Below are positions 41,773 through 50,413 of a DNA stretch of 64,000 nucleotides, piece after piece. Location: the NCBI RefSeq assembly GCF_004137085.1, contig NZ_QYBC01000019.1, positions 60,757 through 124,756 on the forward strand. Reading direction: 5' to 3'. A program made the translations under genes and the position numbers. Under the pieces are notes generated by a model. The model ran no database searches. It saw only the letters and a list, made by a program, of their open reading frames with translations, and had not been told where the DNA came from. Origin of the DNA: Lichenibacterium ramalinae (GTDB lineage: Bacteria > Pseudomonadota > Alphaproteobacteria > Rhizobiales > Beijerinckiaceae). Within the stretch, counting starts at the first letter, position 1. Each line of letters opens with the position of its first letter.

Positions 41773-43134
41773 GTGAAAGACATCCAGGACTCGATCCCGC
41801 TCGGCCGCGCCGCGCCCGTCACGCTCCGGCGCGCCCGCGTCCCCCTGCCCTTCCTGGCGGTCCCGCCGGACGGCGTGACGGCCGACCGCGACGGCGCCGT
41901 GCTGGTCGACGTGGCGCTGGCGGGTGGGCGGATCACGGCGGTACGACCCGCCGGCCAGGGCCCGGCGGACGACGACGTCGACCGTGACTTCGATCTGGCG
42001 GGCCGCCACCTGTGGCCGACCCTGGTCGACGTCCATACCCATCTCGACAAGGGCCACATCGTCGACCGCGCCCCCAACCTGCGCGGCGACTTCCTCGGCG
42101 CGCGGGACGCGACGGCGGCCGACCGCGAGGCCCGTTGGCGGCGGCCGGACCTGCGGCGCCGCATGGATTTCGGCCTGCGCTGCGCCGAGGCGCACGGCGT
42201 CTCGGCCATCCGCACCCACATCGATTCCTACGAAGGCCAGGCCCAGGACAGTTGGGCGGTGCTGGCCGAGATGCAGGCGGCCTTCGCCGAGCGCGTGGCC
42301 TTGCAGGGCGTGGCCCTGGTGGCGCTCGACGTCTACCGCACGCCCTTCGCCGAAACGCTGGCCGACCTCGTGGCGGCGGGCGGCGGCCTCGTCGGCGGCG
42401 TGACGCGGGCGACGGCGGGGCTGCACGGGGAGGAGCTGGCCGACCTCGAAGACCTGCTGGACCGGCTGTTCACCCTCGCCGGCGAGCGCGACCTCGACGT
42501 CGACCTGCACGTCGACGAGTCGAACGACACGGCCGGGGCGGCCCTGCCGGCGGTGGCCCGGGCGACGGTGCGCCACGGCTACGAGGGACGGGTCACCTGC
42601 GGCCATTGCTGCTCGCTGGCCCTGCAGGACGACGCCGCCCTGGCGCAGCACATCGCCCTGGTGCGGGACGCGGGGCTCTCCATCGTCAGCCTGCCGACCG
42701 TCAACATGTACCTGCAGGACCGGGTGCCGGCACGGACGCCGCGCTGGCGCGGCGTGACGCCCGTGCGGGAGCTGCGCGCGGCCGGCGTGCGCGTCGCGGT
42801 GGCGGGCGACAATTGCCGGGACCCGTTCCACGCCTACGGCGACCACGACATGCTGGACACCTGGCGGCAGGGCGTCCGGATCCTGCACCTCGACCACCCG
42901 TTCGGCGACGCGGCGGCCCTGTGCGGCCCCGCCCCCGCCGCCATCATGGGCCTGGAGGCGGCGGGCCGCATCGTGGTCGGCGGACCGGCCGACCTCATCG
43001 TGCTGAATGCCCGCAGCATGGAACAGGTGATGGCCCGGCCGCAGGCAGACCGGGCGGTGATCCGCGCCGGGCGACGCCTGGACCGCCCCCTGCCCGACTA
43101 CGCGGAACTCGGCGCGGGCGCCGCGCTAGCCTGA
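41773..43134 (+). CDS. Cytosine deaminase-like amidohydrolase
   Basis: GTG start; 453 aa. It is a metal-dependent amidohydrolase of the CodA/TrzN type. Metal ligands are visible in LVDVHTHLDKGHIVDR, the typical HxHxDK motif of cytosine deaminase-like enzymes. DVDLHVDESND and VTCGHCCSLALQ follow, and the metal Asp is in VAVAGDNCRDPFHAYGDHDM. The enzyme should deaminate or hydrolyse a pyrimidine-like, triazine-like or creatinine-like ring compound. It is encoded 107 bases after the LysR gene, and the importer in the same island may supply its substrate. Confidence 0.87.
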   Translation: MKDIQDSIPLGRAAPVTLRRARVPLPFLAVPPDGVTADRDGAVLVDVALAGGRITAVRPAGQGPADDDVDRDFDLAGRHLWPTLVDVHTHLDKGHIVDRAPNLRGDFLGARDATAADREARWRRPDLRRRMDFGLRCAEAHGVSAIRTHIDSYEGQAQDSWAVLAEMQAAFAERVALQGVALVALDVYRTPFAETLADLVAAGGGLVGGVTRATAGLHGEELADLEDLLDRLFTLAGERDLDVDLHVDESNDTAGAALPAVARATVRHGYEGRVTCGHCCSLALQDDAALAQHIALVRDAGLSIVSLPTVNMYLQDRVPARTPRWRGVTPVRELRAAGVRVAVAGDNCRDPFHAYGDHDMLDTWRQGVRILHLDHPFGDAAALCGPAPAAIMGLEAAGRIVVGGPADLIVLNARSMEQVMARPQADRAVIRAGRRLDRPLPDYAELGAGAALA

Positions 43135-43251
43135 CGCCCGGCCCGGCCGAAAGGCTCGCCTCACCGGAGCCGATCCATTAAAGCTGTCGACATCGTCAGT
43201 CCGGGAGGAGACCGCCATGAACCGCCAGTCGCGCGCCGCAGGGGGGAACCG

Positions 43252-44007
43252 ATGAGCCTCACCGTCTTCGTCACCGGGGCCACGGCGGGCTTCGGCAAGG
43301 CCATCGCGGAGCGCCTGGTGGGCGACGGCCACCGCGTGATCGCGGCCGGCCGCCGCGCTGAACGGCTCGAAGCGCTGCAGGCGGCGTTGGGCGACCGGCT
43401 GCTGCCTTTCGTGCTCGACGTCACCGACACGTCGGCCGTGGCCGCCCTGCCGTCTTCGCTGCCCGAGGGCTGGCGCGAGGTCGACGTGCTGGTCAACAAT
43501 GCCGGCCTGGCCCTGGGGCTCGATCCGGCCCAGAAGGCCGACCTGCGCCAGTGGGACCAGATGGTGGCCACCAACATCACCGGGCTCATGCATATGACGC
43601 GGGCCCTGCTGCCCGCCATGGTGGAGCGCAACCGCGGCCACGTCGTCAACCTCGGCTCGATCGCGGGCTCCTACCCCTATCCGGGCGGGCACGTCTACGG
43701 CGGCACCAAGGCCTTCGTGAAGCAGTTCAGCCTCAACCTGAAGGCCGATCTCGTCGGCACGATGGTCCGCGTGACGGACGTGGAGCCGGGCCTGTGCGGC
43801 GGCACCGAATTCAGCACCGTGCGCTTTTCGGGCGACGACGCCAAGGCGGCGGCCGTGTACCAGGGCACCGAGCCCCTGACCGCGGCCGACATCGCCGAGA
43901 CGGTGTCGTGGGTGGTGAACCTGCCGGGCCACGTCAACATCAACCGGGTCGAGATGATGCCGACCTGCCAGGCTTCCGGGCCGCTGGCGATCAAGCGCCA
44001 GGGTTGA
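43252..44007 (+). CDS. SDR family NADP-dependent oxidoreductase, YdfG-like
   Basis: ATG preceded by AGGGGGGAACCG; 251 aa. The coenzyme motif is TGATAGFGKAIAERLVGDG and NNAG is present. The active-site SIAGSYPYPGGHVYGGTKAF contains the catalytic Ser and YxxxK. VEPGLCGGTEFSTVRF is characteristic of the YdfG/serine 3-dehydrogenase subgroup, which oxidises L-allo-threonine, 3-hydroxy acids or malonic semialdehyde. It stands alone between two unrelated units. Confidence 0.88.
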   Translation: MSLTVFVTGATAGFGKAIAERLVGDGHRVIAAGRRAERLEALQAALGDRLLPFVLDVTDTSAVAALPSSLPEGWREVDVLVNNAGLALGLDPAQKADLRQWDQMVATNITGLMHMTRALLPAMVERNRGHVVNLGSIAGSYPYPGGHVYGGTKAFVKQFSLNLKADLVGTMVRVTDVEPGLCGGTEFSTVRFSGDDAKAAAVYQGTEPLTAADIAETVSWVVNLPGHVNINRVEMMPTCQASGPLAIKRQG

Positions 44008-44040
44008 AGCAGCAAGGCTGAAGCGCCAGGGTCGATCCCG

Positions 44041-44061
44041 CCGCCGGGCCCGGCCCGGCGG
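44041..44061. terminator. GC-rich hairpin between convergent genes
   Basis: CCGCCGGG (44041-44048) pairs with CCCGGCGG (44054-44061) around a 5-base loop. It sits in the 59-base gap between two convergent genes and could end transcription from both sides, although no T-run is present. Confidence 0.4.
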
Positions 44062-44066
44062 CACCG

Positions 44067-45080
44067 TCACGCGAGGCGGCTGTCCCGGTCGAACTGGCCG
44101 TGCTTGCGATACCGGTAGAGGTAGGACGGCACCACCGTCTCGATGGCGCGCGGCTCGTTGCCGAGACCCTGCAGCGTCCGCCCCTCCGCCACCGCTTCGG
44201 CCGACACGACGTTATCGTGCGCCAGCAGCTTCAGCTGGTCGCGCGTCATCAGCAGCGTCTTCGGGAACAGGCCGAGCATCAGCTTCGACAGCGTTTCGGT
44301 CGCGGCGGCGGGCGCCTCCATGGCGCCGAACGGCACCGGGACGAGGGCGCGGCGGCGCTGCGTCACGGCCAGGATGTAGTCCATGATCTCGCGGAACGTC
44401 TTGATGCCGGGGCCGCCGAGTTCGTAGACCGTGCCGGGCCTGGCGCCGCCCTCGGCCGCCAGGGCGACGACATCGGCGACGTCCCCGACGAAGACCGGCT
44501 GGAAGCGCGTGTGCCCCCCGCCGACCAGCGGCAGGGCGGGCGAGAAGCGCGCCATGGCGGCGAACCGGTTGAAGAAGTCGTCCTCGGGACCGAACACGAC
44601 CGAGGGCCGGAGGATGACGGCATCGGGGTAGACCTCGCGCACGGCGTCCTCGGCCAGGGCCTTGCTGCGCGCGTAGAGCGATTCCGACTGCGGATCCGCC
44701 CCGATCGCCGACACCTGCACGAAGCGGCGGACGCCGGCCTCGCGGGCCGCCTTGGCCATGGCCCGGGCGCCGGACACGTGCACGGCTTCGAAGCTCTGGT
44801 CGCCCGTCTCGGTGAGGACGCCCACGAGGTTGACGGCGACCTCGGCGTGGCGGAGCGCGGCCGCCAGCGACTGGGGATAGCGGACGTTGGCCTGGACGGG
44901 CTGGATCTGGCCGACGCGGCCGAGCGGCTGCAGGTAGTTGGCGAGGTCTGGGCGGCGGCACCCGGCCATGATGCGGAACCCGGCGCGGGCGAGCGCCCGG
45001 ACGACGTGGCGCCCGAGGAAGCCTGAGCCGCCGAAGACGGTCACCTGCCCATTGGTCGCGAGATCCGATCCGGCCATCAT
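44067..45080 (-). CDS. NDUFA9-like NAD(P)-binding protein (atypical SDR)
   Basis: The ATG at 45080 (a second at 45077) follows GTGGAGCAC; 337 aa. The N-terminal TVFGGSGFLGRHVVRALARAG is the atypical SDR coenzyme motif. SAIGADPQSESLYARSKALAEDAVREVYPD contains the YxxxK-like position of the family, and RPSVVFGPEDDFFNRFAAM is highly typical of complex I NDUFA9-like proteins. In alphaproteobacteria these are linked to respiratory complex I assembly or ubiquinone-related metabolism. No nuo or ubi genes are nearby. Confidence 0.87.
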   Translation of the reverse strand: MMAGSDLATNGQVTVFGGSGFLGRHVVRALARAGFRIMAGCRRPDLANYLQPLGRVGQIQPVQANVRYPQSLAAALRHAEVAVNLVGVLTETGDQSFEAVHVSGARAMAKAAREAGVRRFVQVSAIGADPQSESLYARSKALAEDAVREVYPDAVILRPSVVFGPEDDFFNRFAAMARFSPALPLVGGGHTRFQPVFVGDVADVVALAAEGGARPGTVYELGGPGIKTFREIMDYILAVTQRRRALVPVPFGAMEAPAAATETLSKLMLGLFPKTLLMTRDQLKLLAHDNVVSAEAVAEGRTLQGLGNEPRAIETVVPSYLYRYRKHGQFDRDSRLA

Positions 45081-45177
45081 GTGCTCCACGAAAGACGTGG
45101 CGATCTCTAGTGGAGGCCAGGCCCGCTGTACAGCCGCACGGGTCCCGGCGGGTCGGCGAAGGCGCCCGACGGGTGGG

Positions 45178-45543
45178 TCAGGCGGCTTCGACCATGACCT
45201 CCATGGCGTTGATGATCTGCTCGACGCTCCAGGGCTTGGCGATGAAGTGCACGCGGGCCGGCAGCTGCCGCGTCGGGCGCAGCGCGCCGGACGTCACCAC
45301 CACGGCGATGTGGGGCCAGTGGCGCGAGATCATCTCGGCGAGATGCACGCCGTCCGAATGGCCCGGCATGTTGATGTCGGTGAGGACCGCGGCGACCGCC
45401 GTCGAATGTTCGAGCAGGAAGCCCAGCGCTTCGTCGGCATCGGCGCGCTCCACCACCGACATGCCGGCCTCTTCCAGCATGTACAGGGTGTCGGCCCGCA
45501 ACACGGGGTCGTCTTCGACGATCAGGATCGTGCTGCGCTGCAT
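45178..45543 (-). CDS. Single-domain response regulator (CheY-like)
   Basis: 121 aa, a receiver domain only. Acidic residues are in ILIVEDDPVLR, the phosphorylated Asp is in VLTDINMPGHSDG, the Thr/Ser switch is in VVVTSGALR, and the Lys is in HFIAKPW. There is no DNA-binding output, so it works by protein-protein contact or phosphate sharing. The form with FIAKPW and INMPG resembles the short receivers common in Rhizobiales. No histidine kinase is adjacent. A CtrA-type box lies 53 bases upstream. Confidence 0.9.
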   Translation of the reverse strand: MQRSTILIVEDDPVLRADTLYMLEEAGMSVVERADADEALGFLLEHSTAVAAVLTDINMPGHSDGVHLAEMISRHWPHIAVVVTSGALRPTRQLPARVHFIAKPWSVEQIINAMEVMVEAA

Positions 45544-45595
45544 GGAAGCCCCGTGGGAACACGACTACTCGGTAAGGAGACCGTTAACGAAAGTG

Positions 45596-45611
45596 GTTAA
45601 GACTTCGTTAA
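45596..45611 (-). promoter_or_regulatory. CtrA-type binding site
   Basis: Read on the minus strand this is TTAA-CGAAGTC-TTAAC, an exact match to the CtrA consensus TTAA-N7-TTAAC. A further GTTAA lies at 45583-45587. It is 53 bases upstream of the single-domain response regulator and about 210 bases upstream of the sugar aminotransferase on the other strand. CtrA is the alphaproteobacterial cell-cycle and motility regulator. Confidence 0.55.
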
Positions 45612-45819
45612 TTTCCGCCTCAACGGCCCGTGATCGCCGGGCCGGACCGTCGGTCCGGACGCCATGCCGCAACGTCAACGGGACCTTAACCCGACCCGGC
45701 CTCGGCGTCGAGTACCCCGGCGCGCCTGCCGCGTCCGGATCGGGGCGGCCGGGTGGAAGGCCGGGGCGAAGAGGTTTAAGAGTCGTCCATCGACCCTCCA
45801 GCGGAAACAGCTCCCCATC

Positions 45820-47016
45820 GTGTCATCGAGCGACAGCAAGGCTCCGGCCGGCGCCGGCCCGTCACCCGCGGCGCAGCGCACCGCCATCCCGTTCAACGTC
45901 CCGCTGCCGGCGGGGCGGGAGCTCGAATACCTGGCCGAGGCGATCGCCAACCGGCACCTGAGCGGCGACGGCCCCTTCACGAAGCGCTGCAACGCCTGGC
46001 TCGAAGCCCATACGACGTGCCGGCAGGCCCTGCTCACCCATTCCTGCACGGCCGCCATGGAGATGGCGGCGCTGCTGTTTGACCTCGCGCCGGGCGACGA
46101 GGTCATCATGCCGTCCTTCACCTTCGTGTCGACGGCCAACGCCGCCGTGCTGCGCGGGGCCGTGCCGGTCTTCGTGGACATCCGGCCCGACACGCTGAAC
46201 ATCGACGAGACGCTGATCGAGGCCGCCATCACGGAGCGGACGAAGGCCATCTTCGTCGTCCATTACGCCGGCGTTTCCGCCGCCATGGACGAGATCATGG
46301 CCATCGCGGACCGCCACGGCCTGTTCGTGCTCGAGGATGCCGCCCAGGGCATCGCGGCCCGCTACGACGGCCGGCCCCTGGGCTCCATCGGCCACCTCGG
46401 CGCCGTGAGCTTCCACGAGACCAAGAACCTCATCGCCGGCGAGGGCGGCGCGCTTCTCATCAACGACGCCCGCTTCGTCGACCGCGCCCACATCCTGCGC
46501 GAGAAGGGCACCAACCGCACCAAGTTCCTGCAGGGCCGCGTCGACAAATACACCTGGGTCGACGTCGGCTCGTCCTACCTGCCTGGCGAGCTCAACGCCG
46601 CCTTCCTGCTGGCGCAGTTCGAGCAGGTCGACGGCATCCAGGCCGCGCGCCACCGCGCCTGGAACCGCTATCATCGGGCCCTCGCCCCCCTCGAACACGC
46701 CGGCCTGCTGAAGCGGCCGGTGGTGCCGCAGATCTGCTCGCCCAACGCCCACGTCTATTACGTCGTGATGCCGGACGTCGCCGGCCGCGGCGAACTCCTC
46801 CGGCGCACCAAGGCGGCCGGCATCGGCGCCGTCTTCCACTACGTCCCCCTGCACAGCGCCCCCGCCGGCCTGCGCTACGCCCGTGCCCACGGCCCGCTGC
46901 CCCATACCGAGGACCTCAGCGCCCGCATGGTCCGCCTGCCGCTGTGGGCCGGCCTGTCCGACGACGCCGTCGACACCGTCGTCGACCTCGTCGCCGCGGT
47001 GGCGAGGGGCGACTGA
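45820..47016 (+). CDS. rffA: dTDP-4-amino-4,6-dideoxygalactose transaminase (RffA/WecE)
   Basis: A GTG start gives 398 aa; a start further upstream at 45664 would add a basic segment without family similarity. It is strongly WecE-like: IPFNVPLPAGRELEYL at the N-terminus, then VIMPSFTFVSTANA, FVDIRPDTLNIDETLIEAAI and EDAAQGI. The PLP lysine is in SFHETKNLIAGEGG. EKGTNRTKFLQGRVDKYTW and GSSYLPGELNAAFL follow. The enzyme transfers an amino group to dTDP-4-keto-6-deoxyglucose to give dTDP-Fuc4N-type sugars for surface glycans. Other genes of that sugar pathway are not adjacent; the glycan cluster at 56-64 kb is a possible user. Confidence 0.9.
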   Translation: MSSSDSKAPAGAGPSPAAQRTAIPFNVPLPAGRELEYLAEAIANRHLSGDGPFTKRCNAWLEAHTTCRQALLTHSCTAAMEMAALLFDLAPGDEVIMPSFTFVSTANAAVLRGAVPVFVDIRPDTLNIDETLIEAAITERTKAIFVVHYAGVSAAMDEIMAIADRHGLFVLEDAAQGIAARYDGRPLGSIGHLGAVSFHETKNLIAGEGGALLINDARFVDRAHILREKGTNRTKFLQGRVDKYTWVDVGSSYLPGELNAAFLLAQFEQVDGIQAARHRAWNRYHRALAPLEHAGLLKRPVVPQICSPNAHVYYVVMPDVAGRGELLRRTKAAGIGAVFHYVPLHSAPAGLRYARAHGPLPHTEDLSARMVRLPLWAGLSDDAVDTVVDLVAAVARGD

Positions 47017-47098
47017 CGCAGGCGGCGGGCAGAAATTCGGCCAAGCTCGAGCCTCCCGATTGACAGCCCGCCAGGCCCCGCCTAGAAGACGCCTCGAG

Positions 47099-47183
47099 GC
47101 CCTGGTGGCGGAATTGGTAGACGCGCTGGTTTCAGGTACCAGTGGGTAACACCGTGGAGGTTCGAGTCCTCTCCAGGGCACCA
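47099..47183 (+). tRNA. tRNA-Leu (CAG)
   Basis: 85 bases including an encoded CCA end. The acceptor stem is GCCCTGG (47099-47105) paired with CCAGGGC (47173-47179). The anticodon stem CTGGT/ACCAG encloses loop TTCAGGT, giving anticodon CAG (leucine CUG codons). There is a long variable arm, as expected for tRNA-Leu, and the T-loop GGTTCGAGTCC is intact. No integrase or direct repeat of the 3' end is seen nearby. Confidence 0.95.
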
Positions 47184-47226
47184 CTCATTTTCTAAGCTCC
47201 TGTTTTGTGGGAGTTTTTAAGTTTAG

Positions 47227-47257
47227 CGCCCGCACCTGATCTGAGGTGCGGGCGTTT
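47227..47257. terminator. Strong hairpin terminator between tRNA-Leu and the convergent gene
   Basis: CGCCCGCACCT (47227-47237) pairs perfectly with AGGTGCGGGCG (47244-47254) around a 6-base loop and is followed by TTTCTC. It is an 11-bp stem suited to end the tRNA transcript. A weaker CTCC/GGAG stem with a T5 run lies just before it (about 47197-47217). The minus-strand exporter gene ends about 100 bases downstream, so it may serve both directions. Confidence 0.7.
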
Positions 47258-47359
47258 CTCGTTTCTGGCCTGTTCCCCGACGAGCAGCTTTGCAGCGTCG
47301 AGAGCCAAACGTTTCCTGTCCGCCTTGCGCGTGTAGTGCGTCGCCTCTTCGCGGGACCG

Positions 47360-48409
47360 TCAGGCGAGGCCCAGGGCCGCGATCAGCCCGAGGCTCAGGG
47401 CCCCGAGGGCGACGAGGGACAGCGTCACGGCGGCAGTGACGCGCAGGCCCGCCCTGGCCACGATTCTCACATCCACGCCGAGACCCAGCGCCGCCATGGC
47501 GACGATGGTGAGGGCGTCGGCGACCGCAGCGGCGGGCGCGAGGGCGGTGGCGGGAACGAGGCCGAGCGAGCGCAGGGCGGCGAAGCCGAGGAAGGCGACG
47601 ATGAAGGGCGGCACCATGCGGTGGACCGCGATGCGGCGGGCCTGCGGCCGCGCGGCAGCCTGCGGCGGGCGTGCCTCGTCGAGGCGGCCGGCCAGCAGCG
47701 ACAGCGCCAAGACCACCGGCCCCAGCATGAGCACGCGGACGAGTTTGACCAGCGTGCCGATCTGGATGGCGGCGGGGCCGACCGGTGCCGCCGCGGCGAG
47801 GACCTGGGGCACGGCATAGACGGTGAGGCCGGCCAGGGCGCCGAAGCGGAGCGGGCTCAAGCCGAGGGCGACCCCCAGGAGTGGCAACCCCAACACGACC
47901 AGCACACCCAGAACCGCCGTGAAGGCGATCGAGGCCGCGACGTCGTCGCCGTCCGCGCCGATCGTCGGCGCCACGGCCGCGATGGCCGAGTTGCCGCAGA
48001 TTGAATTGCCGCAGGCCACCAGCACCGCCATGCGCTTCGGCAGCCCGAGCAGGCGGCAGATGGCGAAGCTCGTCGGGATCGCCACCACCACCACGCCGAC
48101 GATGCCGCACAGCAGTCCCGGCCCGACCGCGGCGATGGTGCGGAACGACACCGACACGCCGAGCAGCGCCACGGCGATCTCGAGCATCTGCTTGGCGCCG
48201 AAATCCAGGCCGGCCTTGAAGCGGGCGCCCGGCGCCCACAACGTGCGCACCGCCGTGCCGACCAGGATGGCGAGCACCAGCGTTTCCAGCCAGGCCCGGC
48301 CGAAGAAGCGCGTCTCGAGCGCATCCGCCGCGTAGGCCGCCGCCGCCACGGCTCCGCAAAGGGCGAGTCCCGGCAGGATCGTCAGGGGTGGGCGTGTGGC
48401 GTTCGACAT
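47360..48409 (-). CDS. YeiH-family putative sulfate exporter
   Basis: The ATG at 48409 (GGAG 8 bases upstream) gives 349 aa; an extension of 10 residues to 48439 is possible. There are about ten membrane helices. Family motifs include GLDFGAKQMLEIAVALLGV and LVACGNSICGNSAIAAVAP, the latter being the hallmark of the YeiH/UPF0324 family, plus GLTVYAVPQVLAAAAPVG. Members are annotated as putative sulfate exporters, but transport has been shown for few. It is divergent from a LysR gene, the same arrangement as yeiH-yeiE in enterobacteria. Confidence 0.88.
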   Translation of the reverse strand: MSNATRPPLTILPGLALCGAVAAAAYAADALETRFFGRAWLETLVLAILVGTAVRTLWAPGARFKAGLDFGAKQMLEIAVALLGVSVSFRTIAAVGPGLLCGIVGVVVVAIPTSFAICRLLGLPKRMAVLVACGNSICGNSAIAAVAPTIGADGDDVAASIAFTAVLGVLVVLGLPLLGVALGLSPLRFGALAGLTVYAVPQVLAAAAPVGPAAIQIGTLVKLVRVLMLGPVVLALSLLAGRLDEARPPQAAARPQARRIAVHRMVPPFIVAFLGFAALRSLGLVPATALAPAAAVADALTIVAMAALGLGVDVRIVARAGLRVTAAVTLSLVALGALSLGLIAALGLA

Positions 48410-48496
48410 GGGAGCATCTCCGACCCCCTTGCTCTGCACCCGCCGACGTGTTCAATCCATTCGCATGTTTCTTCCGTTTCGTTCGCCGAAATCGAA

Positions 48497-49423
48497 ATGA
48501 CGCTCGACCAGCTCCGCGTCTTTATGGCGGTGGCGGAGCGCCAGCACCTGACCAAGGGCGCCGAGGCGCTGAACCTCACGCCGTCCGCCGCCACGGCATC
48601 GATCCAAGCGCTCGAGGGCCGCCACGGCACCAAGCTGTTCCACCGCGTCGGCCGCCGGCTTGAGCTCAGCGAGAGCGGGCGCGCCTTCCTGCCGGAAGCC
48701 CGCGCGGCGCTGGCCGCCGCTGCCGCGGCCGAACTGGCGCTGCGGGAACTCGGCGGGCTCGAACGGGGCCGGCTCGCCCTGGCGGCCAGCCAGACGCTCG
48801 CCAGCTATTGGTTGCCGCCGCTGCTGATGCGCTTCGCCGCCGCGCACCCGGGCGTCGCGCTCAGCCTTTCCGAGGGCAACACCGCCGCGGTCGCCGCCGC
48901 CGTCCTGGCCGGCGATGCCGAGATCGGCTGCATCGAGGGTGAAGTCGATGCGCCGGGGCTGGCCGTCGCGCCGCTGGCCGACGACCGGCTCGTCGTGGTG
49001 GCGTCGCCGCGCCACCCGCTCGCGCGCCGGCGCGCCGTCACGGCCCCGGCGCTGCGATCGTCCCGTTGGGTGATGCGCGAGCCGGGCTCGGGCACCCGAG
49101 CCGCCTTCGAGGCGGCGATGCGGGCGGCGGGCGTGGCGCCCGGCGACCTCGACGTCACGCTGGTCCTGCCGACCAACGAGGCGGTCTGCGCCGCCGTCGC
49201 CGGAAGCGCCTGCCTCACCGCCGTCTCGGACCTCGTCGCCCGGCCCCACGTCGAGGCGGGGGGCCTATGCCGCATCGACCATCCGCTGCCCACCCGCCGC
49301 TTCGCCCTGGTGCGCCACAAGGAACGCTTCCGCACCAAGGCGGCGGTCGCCTTCGAGGGATTGTTGCACGAGGCGGCGCGCGAGATGGCGGAACAGCGCG
49401 ACGCACCGAGCTTCGACATCTGA
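48497..49423 (+). CDS. LysR family regulator (YeiE/CysB-like)
   Basis: 308 aa. The N-terminal helix-turn-helix is MTLDQLRVFMAVAERQHLT followed by ALNLTPSAATASIQALEGRHG. The substrate domain covers about 90-295 (LALAASQTLASYWLPPLL, typical of the YeiE/CbbR branch). It is divergent from the YeiH-type exporter gene with 87 bases between starts. That region contains a TTTCG-N5-CGAAA repeat (48477-48491). Control of the exporter, probably in response to sulfur compounds, is inferred from this pairing. Confidence 0.9.
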   Translation: MTLDQLRVFMAVAERQHLTKGAEALNLTPSAATASIQALEGRHGTKLFHRVGRRLELSESGRAFLPEARAALAAAAAAELALRELGGLERGRLALAASQTLASYWLPPLLMRFAAAHPGVALSLSEGNTAAVAAAVLAGDAEIGCIEGEVDAPGLAVAPLADDRLVVVASPRHPLARRRAVTAPALRSSRWVMREPGSGTRAAFEAAMRAAGVAPGDLDVTLVLPTNEAVCAAVAGSACLTAVSDLVARPHVEAGGLCRIDHPLPTRRFALVRHKERFRTKAAVAFEGLLHEAAREMAEQRDAPSFDI

Positions 49424-49504
49424 AGGTCCGTGCCTCAGGGCCCGTTTCGCCGAAGACGACCCGACATCTCTCGCTGGGCTCGCAGGGAGCGCGTCCCCGA
49501 CGTC

Positions 49505-50209
49505 TCAGCCGAGCTTCACGCCGGATCGGTCCGCCGCCGCCCTGATATGGGCCGTCATGGCGGCCTCGCTCCCCGCGATGTCGCCCATCCTGAGGCTGGA
49601 CGCGATGGCACGATGCTCCGCCAGCGTTTCCCCGAGCCGGTCGGAACGCGCCATCGGTAGCCGCTGGCTCTCGACCAGGATGTCGCGCATCGGCCCGACC
49701 ATCCCGGCCAGGACCGGGTTGGCGGCCAGTTCCACCACGAGGTCGTGGAAGCGGGCGTCCGCCGCCGCCATGGCCTGCAGGTCTCCCCGCGCCAGCGCTT
49801 CCGCCATGGCCTGCACCGGTTCGTCGAGACACGCCGCGCCCCGGTCGTCCATGCGCGTCGCGGCGAGGCGGGCCGCGTAGGCCTCGAGGCCCAGCCGGGC
49901 CTCGTAGACGTCGCGCGGGCTGCACCGGTCGGCGAAGCGCCAGGGCGGGGCGCGCCGGCCGGGCGGCGCGACATAGACGCCGCTGCCGACCCTCACCACC
50001 ACCAGCCCCATGGTTTCCAGCGCCGCGATGGCTTCGCGCAGGCTCGGGCGGCTGACGCCGAGCCGGGCCGCGAGGTCGCGCTGCGAGGGGAGGCGGTCGC
50101 CCGCGGCGAGGCCGCCCTGCAGGATCAGCGCCTGCAGGCGGTCCGAGACCCCGCGCGACACCGGCACGCGATCGCCCGGCGCCGGCTCGGCCAGTGGCGT
50201 CCAGTTCAC
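49505..50209 (-). CDS. GntR family regulator, FadR/FCD type
   Basis: A GTG at 50209 gives 234 aa; the longer ORF start at 50335 adds an Arg/Gly-rich segment without similarity. The winged-helix domain (about 17-85) has LPSQRDLAARLGVSRPSLREAI and VRVGSGVYV. The FCD domain (about 95-225) has the ligand residues in DARFHDLVVELA and EHRAI. It is divergent from an amino-acid SBP gene with a candidate operator between them, and so is the likely regulator of the SBP-permease-aminotransferase unit. Confidence 0.9.
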   Translation of the reverse strand: MNWTPLAEPAPGDRVPVSRGVSDRLQALILQGGLAAGDRLPSQRDLAARLGVSRPSLREAIAALETMGLVVVRVGSGVYVAPPGRRAPPWRFADRCSPRDVYEARLGLEAYAARLAATRMDDRGAACLDEPVQAMAEALARGDLQAMAAADARFHDLVVELAANPVLAGMVGPMRDILVESQRLPMARSDRLGETLAEHRAIASSLRMGDIAGSEAAMTAHIRAAADRSGVKLG

Positions 50210-50347
50210 CGGCCTGCTCCCGTCCGACCCTGACCTGCCGTCGCTTCGGGCTCCGTGCCGAAATTCTCCACTCGCCTGCCCATCATCTCTGCGGTCCCCG
50301 CGCCCGCGACGGCTTGCCCGACGGCACGATCCCATGCACCTTGGCGT

Positions 50348-50358
50348 CGGTCAAACCG
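50348..50358. promoter_or_regulatory. Candidate FadR-type operator
   Basis: CGGT-CAA-ACCG is an inverted repeat that fits the GGT-N3-ACC core recognised by many FadR-like GntR proteins. It lies in the divergent region between the GntR gene and the SBP gene, 55 bases before the SBP start. Confidence 0.4.
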
Positions 50359-50413
50359 GTCTGGCCGATTTCGCGTCCCTGGCGCGGTGCGGCCGCCGCT
50401 CAGGAGATTGCCC

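Noticed and set aside
47099..47257. tRNA-Leu as integration site of a genomic island
   Set aside because: No integrase gene and no second copy of the tRNA 3' end were seen downstream; the next genes have host-like composition.
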